Below, piece by piece: positions 9,392-17,489 of a stretch of 42,710 bases of DNA. The stretch is from Bacteroidales bacterium (GTDB lineage: Bacteria > Bacteroidota > Bacteroidia > Bacteroidales > UBA7960). The notes beneath the pieces were generated by a model. It did not search any database. It was given only the letters and a program-made list of their open reading frames with translations, and was not told the origin of the DNA. Location: positions 1-42,710 of the forward strand of contig SKRM01000015.1 of the NCBI GenBank assembly GCA_007118495.1, written 5' to 3'. The first letter of the stretch is position 1; each line of letters opens with the position of its first letter. A program made the translations under genes and the position numbers.

Positions 9392-10156
9392 GTCAGCTAG
9401 TCTGATCCAGCGGTCATCGTAAAGGTCAAGTTGGTAAAACCCAAGCTTGTTGTCAAGCAGTACGGCAATTTTACCTGGCTCATAAGGGATAATGCCTTTG
9501 AAATTGTCCGGCAGCAGAAGTATAAATGGTTCATGATCAAGAAATTCCCATCCATCTTCAGGCCCAAGATAGTATATACCCAATTTATTATTCTGTACCA
9601 CGGCCAAAGTCATATCACCAAGGGGGTAATAGCTGTCAATGCCTTTGGGAATTGTAAAGCTGGCGCTGGGATCAACCTGCCACTCACCATCGTAAAAGAA
9701 ATAAAAATCAACCAGACCGTTTGACTCCAGACCCAACACACCCATTTCCCAGGGCATTTTCATGACAATGATACGGTCGTATCTGCGTGGCAGGGCGAAA
9801 TCGGCCCAATCGAGCCTCGACCACTGGTTTGTTGCGTCAAGCCTGTAAAAGTGTAAAACACCCTTGTTCGCAACTCCGATTGTTCCTATACCTGCGGCAA
9901 TTATGCCGGAGTTTGGTTGCGGAAGGTCAAACCTGGAGGCTTCATCCTGAAGCCAGGTTCTGACATCTTGAGGAAAATATATATTAATGGCATCCTCAGC
10001 TATCAGGCCGATGGTCCCCATTCCGGGTGCAATCATATGGGCAGACAGGGGGTTATGTGCTTGCTCAAGGTTGACGTTGTTGGTTTGCATTCGACTGCAA
10101 GCCGCAAGGCCAATGATAATCCCAAGCGACAGGATTAATGGACGTAAGTGTTCCAT
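9368..10156 (-). CDS. Lipoprotein of five ~45-residue repeats, predicted five-bladed propeller
   Basis: I do not recognise a named family. Residues 1-20 are a lipoprotein signal ending in GLAAC (Cys20). From about residue 41 the protein is five tandem repeats, roughly 41-84, 85-128, 129-175, 176-221 and 222-262. Each follows the pattern of a hydrophobic strand (such as GTIGLIAED), a second strand with an aromatic (INIYF, LHFYR, VDFYF, LGIYY, LGFYQ), a Trp about eight residues later, and a strand ending in F-x-[LI]-P. Repeats of this length, with a conserved Trp and no cofactor motif, suggest a small beta-propeller in which each repeat is one blade. It should be anchored to a membrane, outward-facing or periplasmic. 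It lies 29 bases after the arginine deiminase stop, so it is probably in that operon. Its role is unknown. Confidence 0.85.
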   Translation of the reverse strand: MEHLRPLILSLGIIIGLAACSRMQTNNVNLEQAHNPLSAHMIAPGMGTIGLIAEDAINIYFPQDVRTWLQDEASRFDLPQPNSGIIAAGIGTIGVANKGVLHFYRLDATNQWSRLDWADFALPRRYDRIIVMKMPWEMGVLGLESNGLVDFYFFYDGEWQVDPSASFTIPKGIDSYYPLGDMTLAVVQNNKLGIYYLGPEDGWEFLDHEPFILLLPDNFKGIIPYEPGKIAVLLDNKLGFYQLDLYDDRWIRLADLEFHLPY

Positions 10157-10185
10157 GATATGAGAAATTTTACAGAGTTACACCC

Positions 10186-11445
10186 TTAATCAACAGGTTT
10201 TCTACTTACAGGTAGCGTCATGCATCGTGCGCCACCTCCGCCTCTTGGCAATTCTGACCCTTCGATGGTTACCACATAGCGTTCTATGTCCTGAAGTTTG
10301 ACTTTGCCTTTGATTACGTCTCCTGAACGAATGATCTCAAATCCGCTCTTTTCCAATGCTTTCAATGTGTGGACATTTCTGGCATATCCAATGATCTTGC
10401 CCGGACCAATGGCAAAAAAGTTTGCCCCACTATGCCACTGCTCCCTCTCCTGGAACCATTGATCATCGCCTCCACCGCATAATACCGGCTGCAAATCCAT
10501 CCCCAACTTTCGCAAACCTTCAGGAAGATTCTTTACCTCACGGATATATTTAACTTCACCTCCTTCTGCATATATATGCACCGTCTGATACTTATTCATC
10601 TTCATGATGATTGGTTCATAGATCATGCATACATCTCTGTCAAGCAAAGTAAATACCATGTCCAGATGAATAAATGATTCAGGGGTCATTGGAAGTTCCT
10701 GTACCAATATATGCTGTTTTTCGTTTTTTGATTTCAGGTGTTCAATCAAAAAATCAATACCCTGTGGAGTTGATCTTGATCCGATGCCACATACCAGGAT
10801 GTCTTCTCTCGCAACAAGTACATCGCCGCCTTCTATGGCTATGTTTGCATTCTTTTTTTTCTCCGCATTGGGGTTGATGGTTTTGGTGCTGAATGAAGGG
10901 TGGAAATCAAAAATGGCCTCCATAATGATGCTTTCACGCATCCTGACCGGAGACGCCATTGATCCCACCACTACGTGATCATAAACAGAAATGGCGGCAT
11001 CTCTTGTAAAAAAGAAATTATGGAGTGGCTTCAAGGCAAAACGTTCCTTGTCCAAATAATTTGTCAGGGTGTTTTGCCTTACAGGAACCCCTTCAATGAG
11101 TGCCTTGGCCAGCATATCGCCGGGCATTTCAAGGAGGAAATCACAAATATCAAGTGCTCCTTCATGGGCACAGATCTTTGCGACAAGGCTCTGTTTAACC
11201 TTTTCATTGCGCAAAATACTTTTGAGTAAATCACCAACTTCAAAAGTTGTGGTGACCTTTTGCAGCACGCCCTTAAACTGGTTGTACTCTCTGCGCGCCA
11301 CACAAAGGTTCAGGATATCGCTGTAGAGCGCCCTCTCAGCATTTTCAGGCGTCATATTCTCAACTTCCTGGCCTGGTGAGTGGATAATTACACCATTAAG
11401 GTCACCAATCTCAGAGAAAATATGTGTTGGGATCTTTGCCTCCAT
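10186..11445 (-). CDS. arcA: Arginine deiminase
   Basis: Hydrolyses L-arginine to citrulline and ammonia in the cytoplasm. It has the guanidino-group-modifying fold signatures: FTRDAAISV, EGGDVLVAR with the paired acidic residues, ESFIHLDMVFTLLD with the catalytic His, and RGGGGARCMTLP near the C-terminus with the nucleophilic Cys (residue 408 of 418). The frame also has an ATG at 11481, but I prefer the ATG at 11445: a TAnnTTTG box on this strand at 11483-11490 would start transcription at or after 11481, and homologous proteins begin close to this point. No ornithine transcarbamylase or carbamate kinase gene is adjacent, so a complete arginine deiminase pathway is not shown here. The repeat lipoprotein gene follows. 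Confidence 0.93.
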   Translation of the reverse strand: MEAKIPTHIFSEIGDLNGVIIHSPGQEVENMTPENAERALYSDILNLCVARREYNQFKGVLQKVTTTFEVGDLLKSILRNEKVKQSLVAKICAHEGALDICDFLLEMPGDMLAKALIEGVPVRQNTLTNYLDKERFALKPLHNFFFTRDAAISVYDHVVVGSMASPVRMRESIIMEAIFDFHPSFSTKTINPNAEKKKNANIAIEGGDVLVAREDILVCGIGSRSTPQGIDFLIEHLKSKNEKQHILVQELPMTPESFIHLDMVFTLLDRDVCMIYEPIIMKMNKYQTVHIYAEGGEVKYIREVKNLPEGLRKLGMDLQPVLCGGGDDQWFQEREQWHSGANFFAIGPGKIIGYARNVHTLKALEKSGFEIIRSGDVIKGKVKLQDIERYVVTIEGSELPRGGGGARCMTLPVSRKPVD

Positions 11446-11482
11446 AATTTGTTGTTGCTTTTTGTTCCCTTTGGTTTTCAAG

Positions 11483-11490
11483 CAAAATTA
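11483..11490 (-). promoter_or_regulatory. Bacteroidota -7 box for arginine deiminase
   Basis: Minus-strand TAATTTTG matches TAnnTTTG. It abuts the upstream candidate ATG at 11481 and so supports the downstream start at 11445. No clear -33 TTG is seen. Confidence 0.5.
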
Positions 11491-11525
11491 GCAAATATTA
11501 AGTTCGGGCAGGTGTATAATTTGTC

Positions 11526-11533
11526 TAAATTTG
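11526..11533 (+). promoter_or_regulatory. Bacteroidota -7 box for purD
   Basis: TAAATTTG matches TAnnTTTG, with TTC in the place of TTG 20 bases upstream (11503). It ends 24 bases before the purD ATG and probably drives the purD to tex run. Confidence 0.6.
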
Positions 11534-11557
11534 CTATTTAACCAGATAGTTAAGATT

Positions 11558-12835
11558 ATGCGGATATTATTATTGGGAAGTGGTGGCCGTGAACATGCTA
11601 TTGCCTGGAAATTAGTTCAAAGCCAGAAATGTACAGGCTTGTTTATTGCTCCCGGAAATGCTGGCACTGCCCTATGCGGTAAGAATGTTCCTATTGATAT
11701 TTCTGCCTGGGATGCATTGGCCGATTTTGTAATCAGAGAATCTGTTGACATGGTGGTTGCAGGGCCAGAGGAGCCCCTTGTCAGGGGGGTGGCTGATTAT
11801 TTTGCCGGGCAGGAGGCATTAAAACATGTACTATTTGTGGGCCCTGGAGCTGCAGGTGCTAAGCTTGAAGGCAGCAAGGATTTTGCCAAGGCGTTTATGG
11901 CCAGAAATGAAATTCCAACGGCTGCTTACCGTTCTTTTACCCGTGAAACATTTGATGAGGCCGTGGCGTTTCTAAAGAGCCTTACTCCACCCTATGTGAT
12001 TAAAGCTGATGGACTTGCTGCGGGTAAAGGAGTCATTATTATTGAAAGCCTCACTGAAGCCATAGAGGTGCTCAAAGAAATGCTGTATGACAAGAAGTTT
12101 GGAGATGCATCAAATACCGTGGTAATTGAAGAGTTTCTCGAAGGAGTCGAAATGTCAGTGTTTGTCCTCACCGACGGGAAAGGCTATTGTATGTTGCCAG
12201 CGGCCAAAGACTATAAACGCATTGGTGAAGGTGATACTGGTGCCAATACTGGTGGAATGGGAGCTGTGAGTCCTGTGCCTTTTGCATCAAGTGAGTTAAT
12301 GGCGCGTATTGAGAAACAGGTAATTGTCCCCACCATTGAGGGGCTTATCAATGAAAATATTCCATATTGCGGGTTTATTTTCTTTGGACTAATGATAGTA
12401 GATGGTCAGCCTTACGTTATAGAATATAATGTCAGGCTTGGTGATCCTGAGGCAGAGGCGATCATTCCGAGAATAGACAGCGATTTGACAGCAATGCTTG
12501 AGGCAGCCTGCAAGGGTCAGATTTCAGATTGTATGCCGCAGATTTCATCCAGGCATGCTGCAACTGTAATTCTGGCAAGTGGAGGATACCCAAATGCATT
12601 TGATAAGGGGTTTGCAATTAAAAACCTTGAGCAGGTAAAAGACAGCCTGGTGTTTTATGCCGGAGTTGAGGAAAAAGATAATCATTTGTGTACAAGCGGA
12701 GGCAGGGTAATGGCCATAACAAGTCTGGCTGAAAACCTTGAGGATGCACTTACATTGTCATTGAACAATGCCCGGCAGATTGACTTTAAGGGTAAATATT
12801 TTCGCCGGGATATAGGAAAAGATCTTTTACACTAA
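11558..12835 (+). CDS. purD: Phosphoribosylamine-glycine ligase (GAR synthetase)
   Basis: Second step of de novo purine synthesis: ATP-dependent ligation of glycine to phosphoribosylamine. The start MRILLLGSGGREHAIAWKL is the classic N-terminal motif. The ATP-grasp core shows KADGLAAGKGV, VIEEFLEGVEMSVF, GANTGGMGAVSP and YNVRLGDPEAEA. I use the ATG at 11558 (425 residues); the in-frame TTG at 11531 lies within the promoter box and adds residues the family lacks. The next gene, a membrane protein, follows by 18 bases and purQ lies beyond, so this is a purine-containing operon. Confidence 0.96.
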   Translation: MRILLLGSGGREHAIAWKLVQSQKCTGLFIAPGNAGTALCGKNVPIDISAWDALADFVIRESVDMVVAGPEEPLVRGVADYFAGQEALKHVLFVGPGAAGAKLEGSKDFAKAFMARNEIPTAAYRSFTRETFDEAVAFLKSLTPPYVIKADGLAAGKGVIIIESLTEAIEVLKEMLYDKKFGDASNTVVIEEFLEGVEMSVFVLTDGKGYCMLPAAKDYKRIGEGDTGANTGGMGAVSPVPFASSELMARIEKQVIVPTIEGLINENIPYCGFIFFGLMIVDGQPYVIEYNVRLGDPEAEAIIPRIDSDLTAMLEAACKGQISDCMPQISSRHAATVILASGGYPNAFDKGFAIKNLEQVKDSLVFYAGVEEKDNHLCTSGGRVMAITSLAENLEDALTLSLNNARQIDFKGKYFRRDIGKDLLH

Positions 12836-12853
12836 TCAGAAGCCTGCCAATAT

Positions 12854-13855
12854 ATGCTTGTAGGTCTTTTCAGAAAGTCTCATTGGTATACACCCGTTTT
12901 ATTGGTGGTTGCAGGGAGTTTGCTTTGGATTGACTCCATCTGGCATCCTGACAGATTACCTTTACATGCTGATCTTAGCAGTGGCCCTTTGTATCACCTG
13001 ATCCTTCCCCTTCTTGAACTAAGTCCATTGGTTTCACTTCTGGTGGCCTTCACCATACTTATCGTACAGGTTTTGTATATTAACCATATTGCCACACTCG
13101 GAGAATTTACCGACAGGTTCTCTGCCCTTGCGGCCTTGATTTACTTATTGATCATGAGTAGCACCACTACAATGATTGATGTCCATCCGGTTTTATTTGC
13201 CAACTTGTTTCTGATACTTGCCCTAAACAAGATATTTAAGGCCAATCAAGAACATTTGGTTATGGTTGAAGTTTTTGATGTGGGGTTTCTGACAGCCCTT
13301 GCCGGATTGTTTTACTTTCCGGCCATGGCCATTTTTCTGTTGCTCATAATGTCACTTTTTGTTTATTATCTGATAAGCATGAGGGCTATACTGGCCGCAC
13401 TTTTTGGGGTTCTGACTCCTTTTGTTTTTCTTGGCATCTATTATTTTATGACAGATAAACTTGAATCGCAGATTGGTGCAGTTGCAATACATATCGAGCC
13501 CCTGAAGATACTTTATGGGTCGCCCAATATTTTTGAACAGGTTTTTATGCTGACAATTGGGATTATGGCCATGGTGGCTTTTTTGCGCCTGTTGTTGATT
13601 TTCATGCCCGATAAACCAATCAGAATGCGTAAAAGGATAATGGTGTTGTTTCTATTTTTTGTGATTTCATTGATATCTTACACAATAGCCACAGACTATA
13701 TACATATTCACCATGGTATGGTGGCTATCCCACTCAGCATTTCACTTGCATCTTTTTTTGATGATATGGGCAGGAAAAAGCTATCTGAATCAGTATTTGG
13801 TATATTGGTGCTTGTGGTTCTTGTCAGCCGCTTCTCAGTATATTTTAATTTTTGA
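12854..13855 (+). CDS. Polytopic membrane protein, DUF6427-like
   Basis: An integral membrane protein of 333 residues with about eight to ten hydrophobic segments spread along its whole length and no catalytic motif I can see. The N-terminus (MLVGLFRKSHWYTPVLLVV) and the position directly after purD recall the uncharacterised Bacteroidota family DUF6427; this is from memory and not certain. The segments TFILIVQ-like near residue 70, LANLFLILALNKIFK-like near 120 and the C-terminal LSISLASFFDDMGRKK give a pattern of helices joined by short loops. It is 18 bases after purD and 47 bases before purQ. Function is unknown; co-expression with purine genes is the only clue. Confidence 0.8.
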   Translation: MLVGLFRKSHWYTPVLLVVAGSLLWIDSIWHPDRLPLHADLSSGPLYHLILPLLELSPLVSLLVAFTILIVQVLYINHIATLGEFTDRFSALAALIYLLIMSSTTTMIDVHPVLFANLFLILALNKIFKANQEHLVMVEVFDVGFLTALAGLFYFPAMAIFLLLIMSLFVYYLISMRAILAALFGVLTPFVFLGIYYFMTDKLESQIGAVAIHIEPLKILYGSPNIFEQVFMLTIGIMAMVAFLRLLLIFMPDKPIRMRKRIMVLFLFFVISLISYTIATDYIHIHHGMVAIPLSISLASFFDDMGRKKLSESVFGILVLVVLVSRFSVYFNF

Positions 13856-13863
13856 CAAATGCT

Positions 13864-13871
13864 TACCTTTG
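13864..13871 (+). promoter_or_regulatory. Internal -7 box before purQ
   Basis: TACCTTTG in the 47-base gap after the membrane-protein stop, 31 bases before the purQ ATG. It could give purQ-rnhB-tex a second start. No TTG at the right -33 distance is visible. Confidence 0.5.
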
Positions 13872-13902
13872 CTTTTTCTTTCACTGAATAATCCGTTAAG
13901 AT

Positions 13903-14610
13903 ATGAAGTTTGGCGTGGTGGTTTTCCCGGGATCAAATTGTGACCATGATATGATATATGTTCTGAAAAAGAAATTGGGACAGGAGGTGGTTGCTCTTTG
14001 GCATAAGGATACGCATCTCCAGGATGTTGACTTTGTGGTTTTACCAGGAGGATTCTCATATGGTGATTATCTTAGGTCGGGAGCCATAGCACGGTTTTCA
14101 CCTATTATGGAACAGGTCATTGCATTTGCCCAAAAAGGTGGTTATGTACTTGGTATCTGTAATGGGTTTCAGATTCTTTGTGAGGCGCATTTGTTGCCAG
14201 GTGCCCTGTTACACAATCCGAGCCATAGATTTATCTGCCAGAATGCATATATTACCAGTATTACAAATAATAGCCTTGTTACTGCAGCCACAACTCCGGG
14301 TAAAGTCTTAAAAATTCCAATAGCTCATGGTGAGGGGCGGTATTACGCAAGTGAAAAAACCCTTGATTTGCTCAGACAGAATGATCAGATATTGTTCAAA
14401 TACTGTGATGCAAACGGAAACATCAGTCCAGAGTCAAACGCCAATGGCTCAGTTGAAAACATTGCTGGTATCTGCAACGAGAACCGGAATGTATTTGGCA
14501 TGATGCCCCATCCGGAAAGAGCTGCAGATCAGGAGTTGGGTAATGTGGATGGGCAACTCATTTTTGAGGGCATACTGCAGGCTTTTTCTCAAACATGTAC
14601 CAACCACTAA
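13903..14610 (+). CDS. purQ: Phosphoribosylformylglycinamidine synthase, glutamine amidotransferase subunit
   Basis: Releases ammonia from glutamine for the fourth step of purine synthesis, in complex with PurL and PurS. It is a class I glutamine amidotransferase: LPGGFSYGDYLRSGAIA forms the oxyanion region, GICNGFQ holds the nucleophile Cys86, and MMPHPER gives His203 and Glu205 of the triad. At 235 residues it is a stand-alone PurQ rather than part of the large fused PurL of Proteobacteria; purL and purS are not in the window. The last 16 bases overlap the start of rnhB in another frame, suggesting translational coupling. Confidence 0.95.
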   Translation: MKFGVVVFPGSNCDHDMIYVLKKKLGQEVVALWHKDTHLQDVDFVVLPGGFSYGDYLRSGAIARFSPIMEQVIAFAQKGGYVLGICNGFQILCEAHLLPGALLHNPSHRFICQNAYITSITNNSLVTAATTPGKVLKIPIAHGEGRYYASEKTLDLLRQNDQILFKYCDANGNISPESNANGSVENIAGICNENRNVFGMMPHPERAADQELGNVDGQLIFEGILQAFSQTCTNH

Positions 14611-15218
14611 AAGCATATTTTAGCAATCATGAACCGGAGGCCGGTTGCGATGAAGCAGGGCGGGGTTGTCTGGCCGGTCCTGTTTTTGCCGCTGCTGTCG
14701 TTTTACCCAGGATGCCCCACCATGATTTATGCGAAGGGCTGAATGACTCCAAAAAACTATCCCATCGTGAAAGGCTGCGACTTAGAGATGTGATTTTAAA
14801 GCATGCACTGGCAGTGCATGTTGCAATGGTTGATAACCAAACCATAGACAGAATCAATATTTTGAATGCGAGTATAAAAGCGATGCACATGGCGCTTGGG
14901 AAACTTTCGCTCCGCCCGGCTTCAATACTTGTTGACGGGAACAGGTTTAAGGCCTATGGGGATATACCCCACCATTGTATTGTACGGGGAGATGCATCCT
15001 TTCTCTCAATTGCCGCAGCCTCTATTATGGCAAAAACCAGCCGGGACGAGTATATGGTTGCCATACATGCTGAACACCCGCATTATGGTTGGATGCAAAA
15101 CAAGGGATACCCCACCAGACAGCACAGGCTGGCCATTTCTAACCATGGTCTGAGTCCTTATCATCGGCTTTCGTTCAGACAGGTATCACAGTTACGCCTG
15201 CCCATAGGAGAAGTATAG
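14595..15218 (+). CDS. rnhB: Ribonuclease HII
   Basis: Cuts RNA in RNA-DNA hybrids and single ribonucleotides in DNA. The N-terminal GCDEAGRGCLAGPV carries the first catalytic Asp19 and Glu20; LNDSKKLSHRERL and ILVDGNRF (third Asp) follow, and AAASIMAKTSRDEYM carries the last acidic residue. The tail GWMQNKGYPTRQH and SPYHRLSF is typical. The 207-residue length fits. The start overlaps the purQ end by 16 bases and tex begins 13 bases after the stop, so it is embedded in the operon. Confidence 0.96.
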   Translation: MYQPLKAYFSNHEPEAGCDEAGRGCLAGPVFAAAVVLPRMPHHDLCEGLNDSKKLSHRERLRLRDVILKHALAVHVAMVDNQTIDRINILNASIKAMHMALGKLSLRPASILVDGNRFKAYGDIPHHCIVRGDASFLSIAAASIMAKTSRDEYMVAIHAEHPHYGWMQNKGYPTRQHRLAISNHGLSPYHRLSFRQVSQLRLPIGEV

Positions 15219-15231
15219 AAAAAAAAGAAAG

Positions 15232-17373
15232 ATGACCGAGATTTTATCAAAACATATAAACCGCATTGCAGAAGATATTGGTATATCATATAAACAGGTT
15301 GCCCTGACCGCTGGTCTGCTTAAACAGGGTGCGACCATCCCTTTTATTGCCCGGTACCGCAAAGAATTAACCGGCTCGCTTGATGAGGTTCAAATAACTT
15401 CTGTGAGAGATTTGCTACATCGATTTGAAGAACTGGAGAAAAGGCGGCAAACCGTGCTTTCGTCTATTGAGGAGCAAGGAAAATTAACCCCTGAACTTGA
15501 ACATGCTATTAGTCAAGTGTCAACTCTTTCTGAGCTTGAGGATCTTTACCTGCCTTTCAGGCCCAAAAGAAAAACCAGGGCCACCATTGCGATAGCCATG
15601 GGATTGGAACCCCTGGCCAGGAAAATTTTGACCCAGGGACACGACGACCCCCATAAACTGGCAGCAGGTTATATAAACATTGAGAATGATGTGCCAGGTG
15701 TAGAAGAGGCTCTTGCCGGAGCCCGAGATATTATAGCTGAGTGGATTAATGAAGACAGCAGGGCCAGGGGGCGGTTGCGCAGGTTAATGGAGCGTGAAGC
15801 CAGGATTATCAGTAAGCTTGCAAAAGGAAAAGAAGCCATGGCGACAAAATATGCCACCTATTTTGAGTGGTCAGAGTTGGCCGGGCGAGCTCCTTCTCAT
15901 CGGATTCTTGCAATGTTGCGTGGAGAGAAGGAAGGTTTTCTGAAGGTTGGAATTGCTCCTGAGCCGGAATCAGCATATGCCATACTTGATCGTTTGTTTT
16001 ACAAGGGAAACGGACCTTGCTCCGAACAGGTATATGTATCAATCAGGGATGCCTGGAAACGATTGATGCTGCCTTCACTTGAAACAGAGATCCGCAATGT
16101 CCTGAAGCAGTTGGCTGATAAGAAAGCTATTGCTGTATTTGCTGATAATTTACGGCAGTTATTGCTGTCGCCTCCCCTGGGTCAAAAGCGTGTTTTGGCC
16201 ATTGATCCTGGTTTTAGAACAGGGTGCAAGCTAGTATGCCTCGACGAAGAAGGCAGGTTACTGCATAATGAGACCATTTTTCCCCATCCCCCGGCAAGTC
16301 AAAAAACCCAGGCCATGTCAAAAATACAGAACCTGGTCAGCGCCTACGAAATTGAAGCCATTGCCATAGGGAATGGCACAGCCGGAAGGGAAACTGAACA
16401 GCTTGTGAGGAAAATGCGCTTTGACAAAGATATCATGGCGGTTATGGTAAATGAAAGCGGTGCGTCGGTTTACTCAGCCTCTGATGCAGCCAGAGATGAG
16501 TTCCCTGACTATGATGTCACCGTCAGGGGTGCCATTAGTATAGGCCGCAGACTAACTGATCCACTGGCAGAGCTGGTCAAAATAGATCCAAAAGCGATAG
16601 GTGTGGGTCAGTATCAGCATGATGTTGACCAAAAAATGCTCAAACAATCACTTGATGATGTGGTTACAAGTTGTGTGAATGCCGTTGGGGTAGAACTAAA
16701 TACTGCCAGTAAACAACTGTTGTCATATGTATCCGGAATAGGTCCTGCGCTGGCAGCAGCCATTGCAGACTACAGGCATCATCATGGGGCTTTTCGATCA
16801 AGAGAAGATTTAAAAAAAGTTCCCCGTCTGGGAGATAAAGTATTTGAACAGGCTGCCGGGTTTATTCGTGTTGGGCAATCGCCCAATCCGCTTGATCGTA
16901 GTGCAGTGCATCCTGAAAGTTATGGGGTTGTAGAAAGGATGGCCAATGATCTGGGCGCAACGATTGAACAGTTGATTGCTGATAAATCCCTAAGGGAACG
17001 TATTGATTTGCAGCAATATATTACAGATAAAACAGGGCTACCCACCCTGAAAGATATATTAACTGAGCTTTCCAAGCCTGGACGTGACCCCAGAAAAGGC
17101 TATGATATGTTTGAATTTGACAAAGGAGTCAATAGCATTGAAGACCTTGAAGAAGGGATGGTTTTACCTGGTATTGTGACCAACATAACTGCTTTTGGAG
17201 CTTTTGTTGATGTTGGAGTGCATCAGGATGGCCTGGTACATATCAGCCATCTGGCAGATCGTTTTGTAAAAGAACCTGCAGAGGTTGTCAGACTGAATCA
17301 AAAGGTAATGGTCCGGGTTCTTGCCGTTGACAGGGAGCGAAAACGTATTAACTTATCCATAAAAGAAGCCTGA
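15232..17373 (+). CDS. tex: Tex-family S1 RNA-binding protein
   Basis: Conserved nucleic-acid-binding protein linked to transcription. Order of parts: helical N-terminal region with GATIPFIARYRKELTGSLDE (about residues 34-53), YqgF/RNase-H-like domain (VLAIDPGFRTGCKLVCLD, near residue 320), helix-hairpin-helix region (LLSYVSGIGPALAAAIADY, near residue 500), and a C-terminal S1 domain (GMVLPGIVTNITAFGAFVDV, from about residue 642) ending in KRINLSIKEA. The 713 residues are slightly shorter than the ~770 of E. coli Tex, mainly at the C-terminus. It closes the purD-led run; its stop codon lies inside the terminator stem. Confidence 0.95.
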   Translation: MTEILSKHINRIAEDIGISYKQVALTAGLLKQGATIPFIARYRKELTGSLDEVQITSVRDLLHRFEELEKRRQTVLSSIEEQGKLTPELEHAISQVSTLSELEDLYLPFRPKRKTRATIAIAMGLEPLARKILTQGHDDPHKLAAGYINIENDVPGVEEALAGARDIIAEWINEDSRARGRLRRLMEREARIISKLAKGKEAMATKYATYFEWSELAGRAPSHRILAMLRGEKEGFLKVGIAPEPESAYAILDRLFYKGNGPCSEQVYVSIRDAWKRLMLPSLETEIRNVLKQLADKKAIAVFADNLRQLLLSPPLGQKRVLAIDPGFRTGCKLVCLDEEGRLLHNETIFPHPPASQKTQAMSKIQNLVSAYEIEAIAIGNGTAGRETEQLVRKMRFDKDIMAVMVNESGASVYSASDAARDEFPDYDVTVRGAISIGRRLTDPLAELVKIDPKAIGVGQYQHDVDQKMLKQSLDDVVTSCVNAVGVELNTASKQLLSYVSGIGPALAAAIADYRHHHGAFRSREDLKKVPRLGDKVFEQAAGFIRVGQSPNPLDRSAVHPESYGVVERMANDLGATIEQLIADKSLRERIDLQQYITDKTGLPTLKDILTELSKPGRDPRKGYDMFEFDKGVNSIEDLEEGMVLPGIVTNITAFGAFVDVGVHQDGLVHISHLADRFVKEPAEVVRLNQKVMVRVLAVDRERKRINLSIKEA

Positions 17374-17400
17374 CTGTTTTTGCAGTCAGGCTATTCCTTT
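17367..17400 (+). terminator. Intrinsic terminator overlapping the tex stop
   Basis: AGCCTGACTG (17367-17376) pairs perfectly with CAGTCAGGCT (17383-17392) around a six-base loop and is followed by ATTCCTTTATT. The tex TGA at 17371-17373 lies in the left arm, so ribosomes finishing tex would cover part of the hairpin. Confidence 0.85.
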
Positions 17401-17489
17401 ATTGATTTTTATTACCCTTACATAGCACTTCAACCAACTTGGTTTATGCCTCCGGCTGAACTGATGCCTGTAATGGGTTATCCCCAGGT

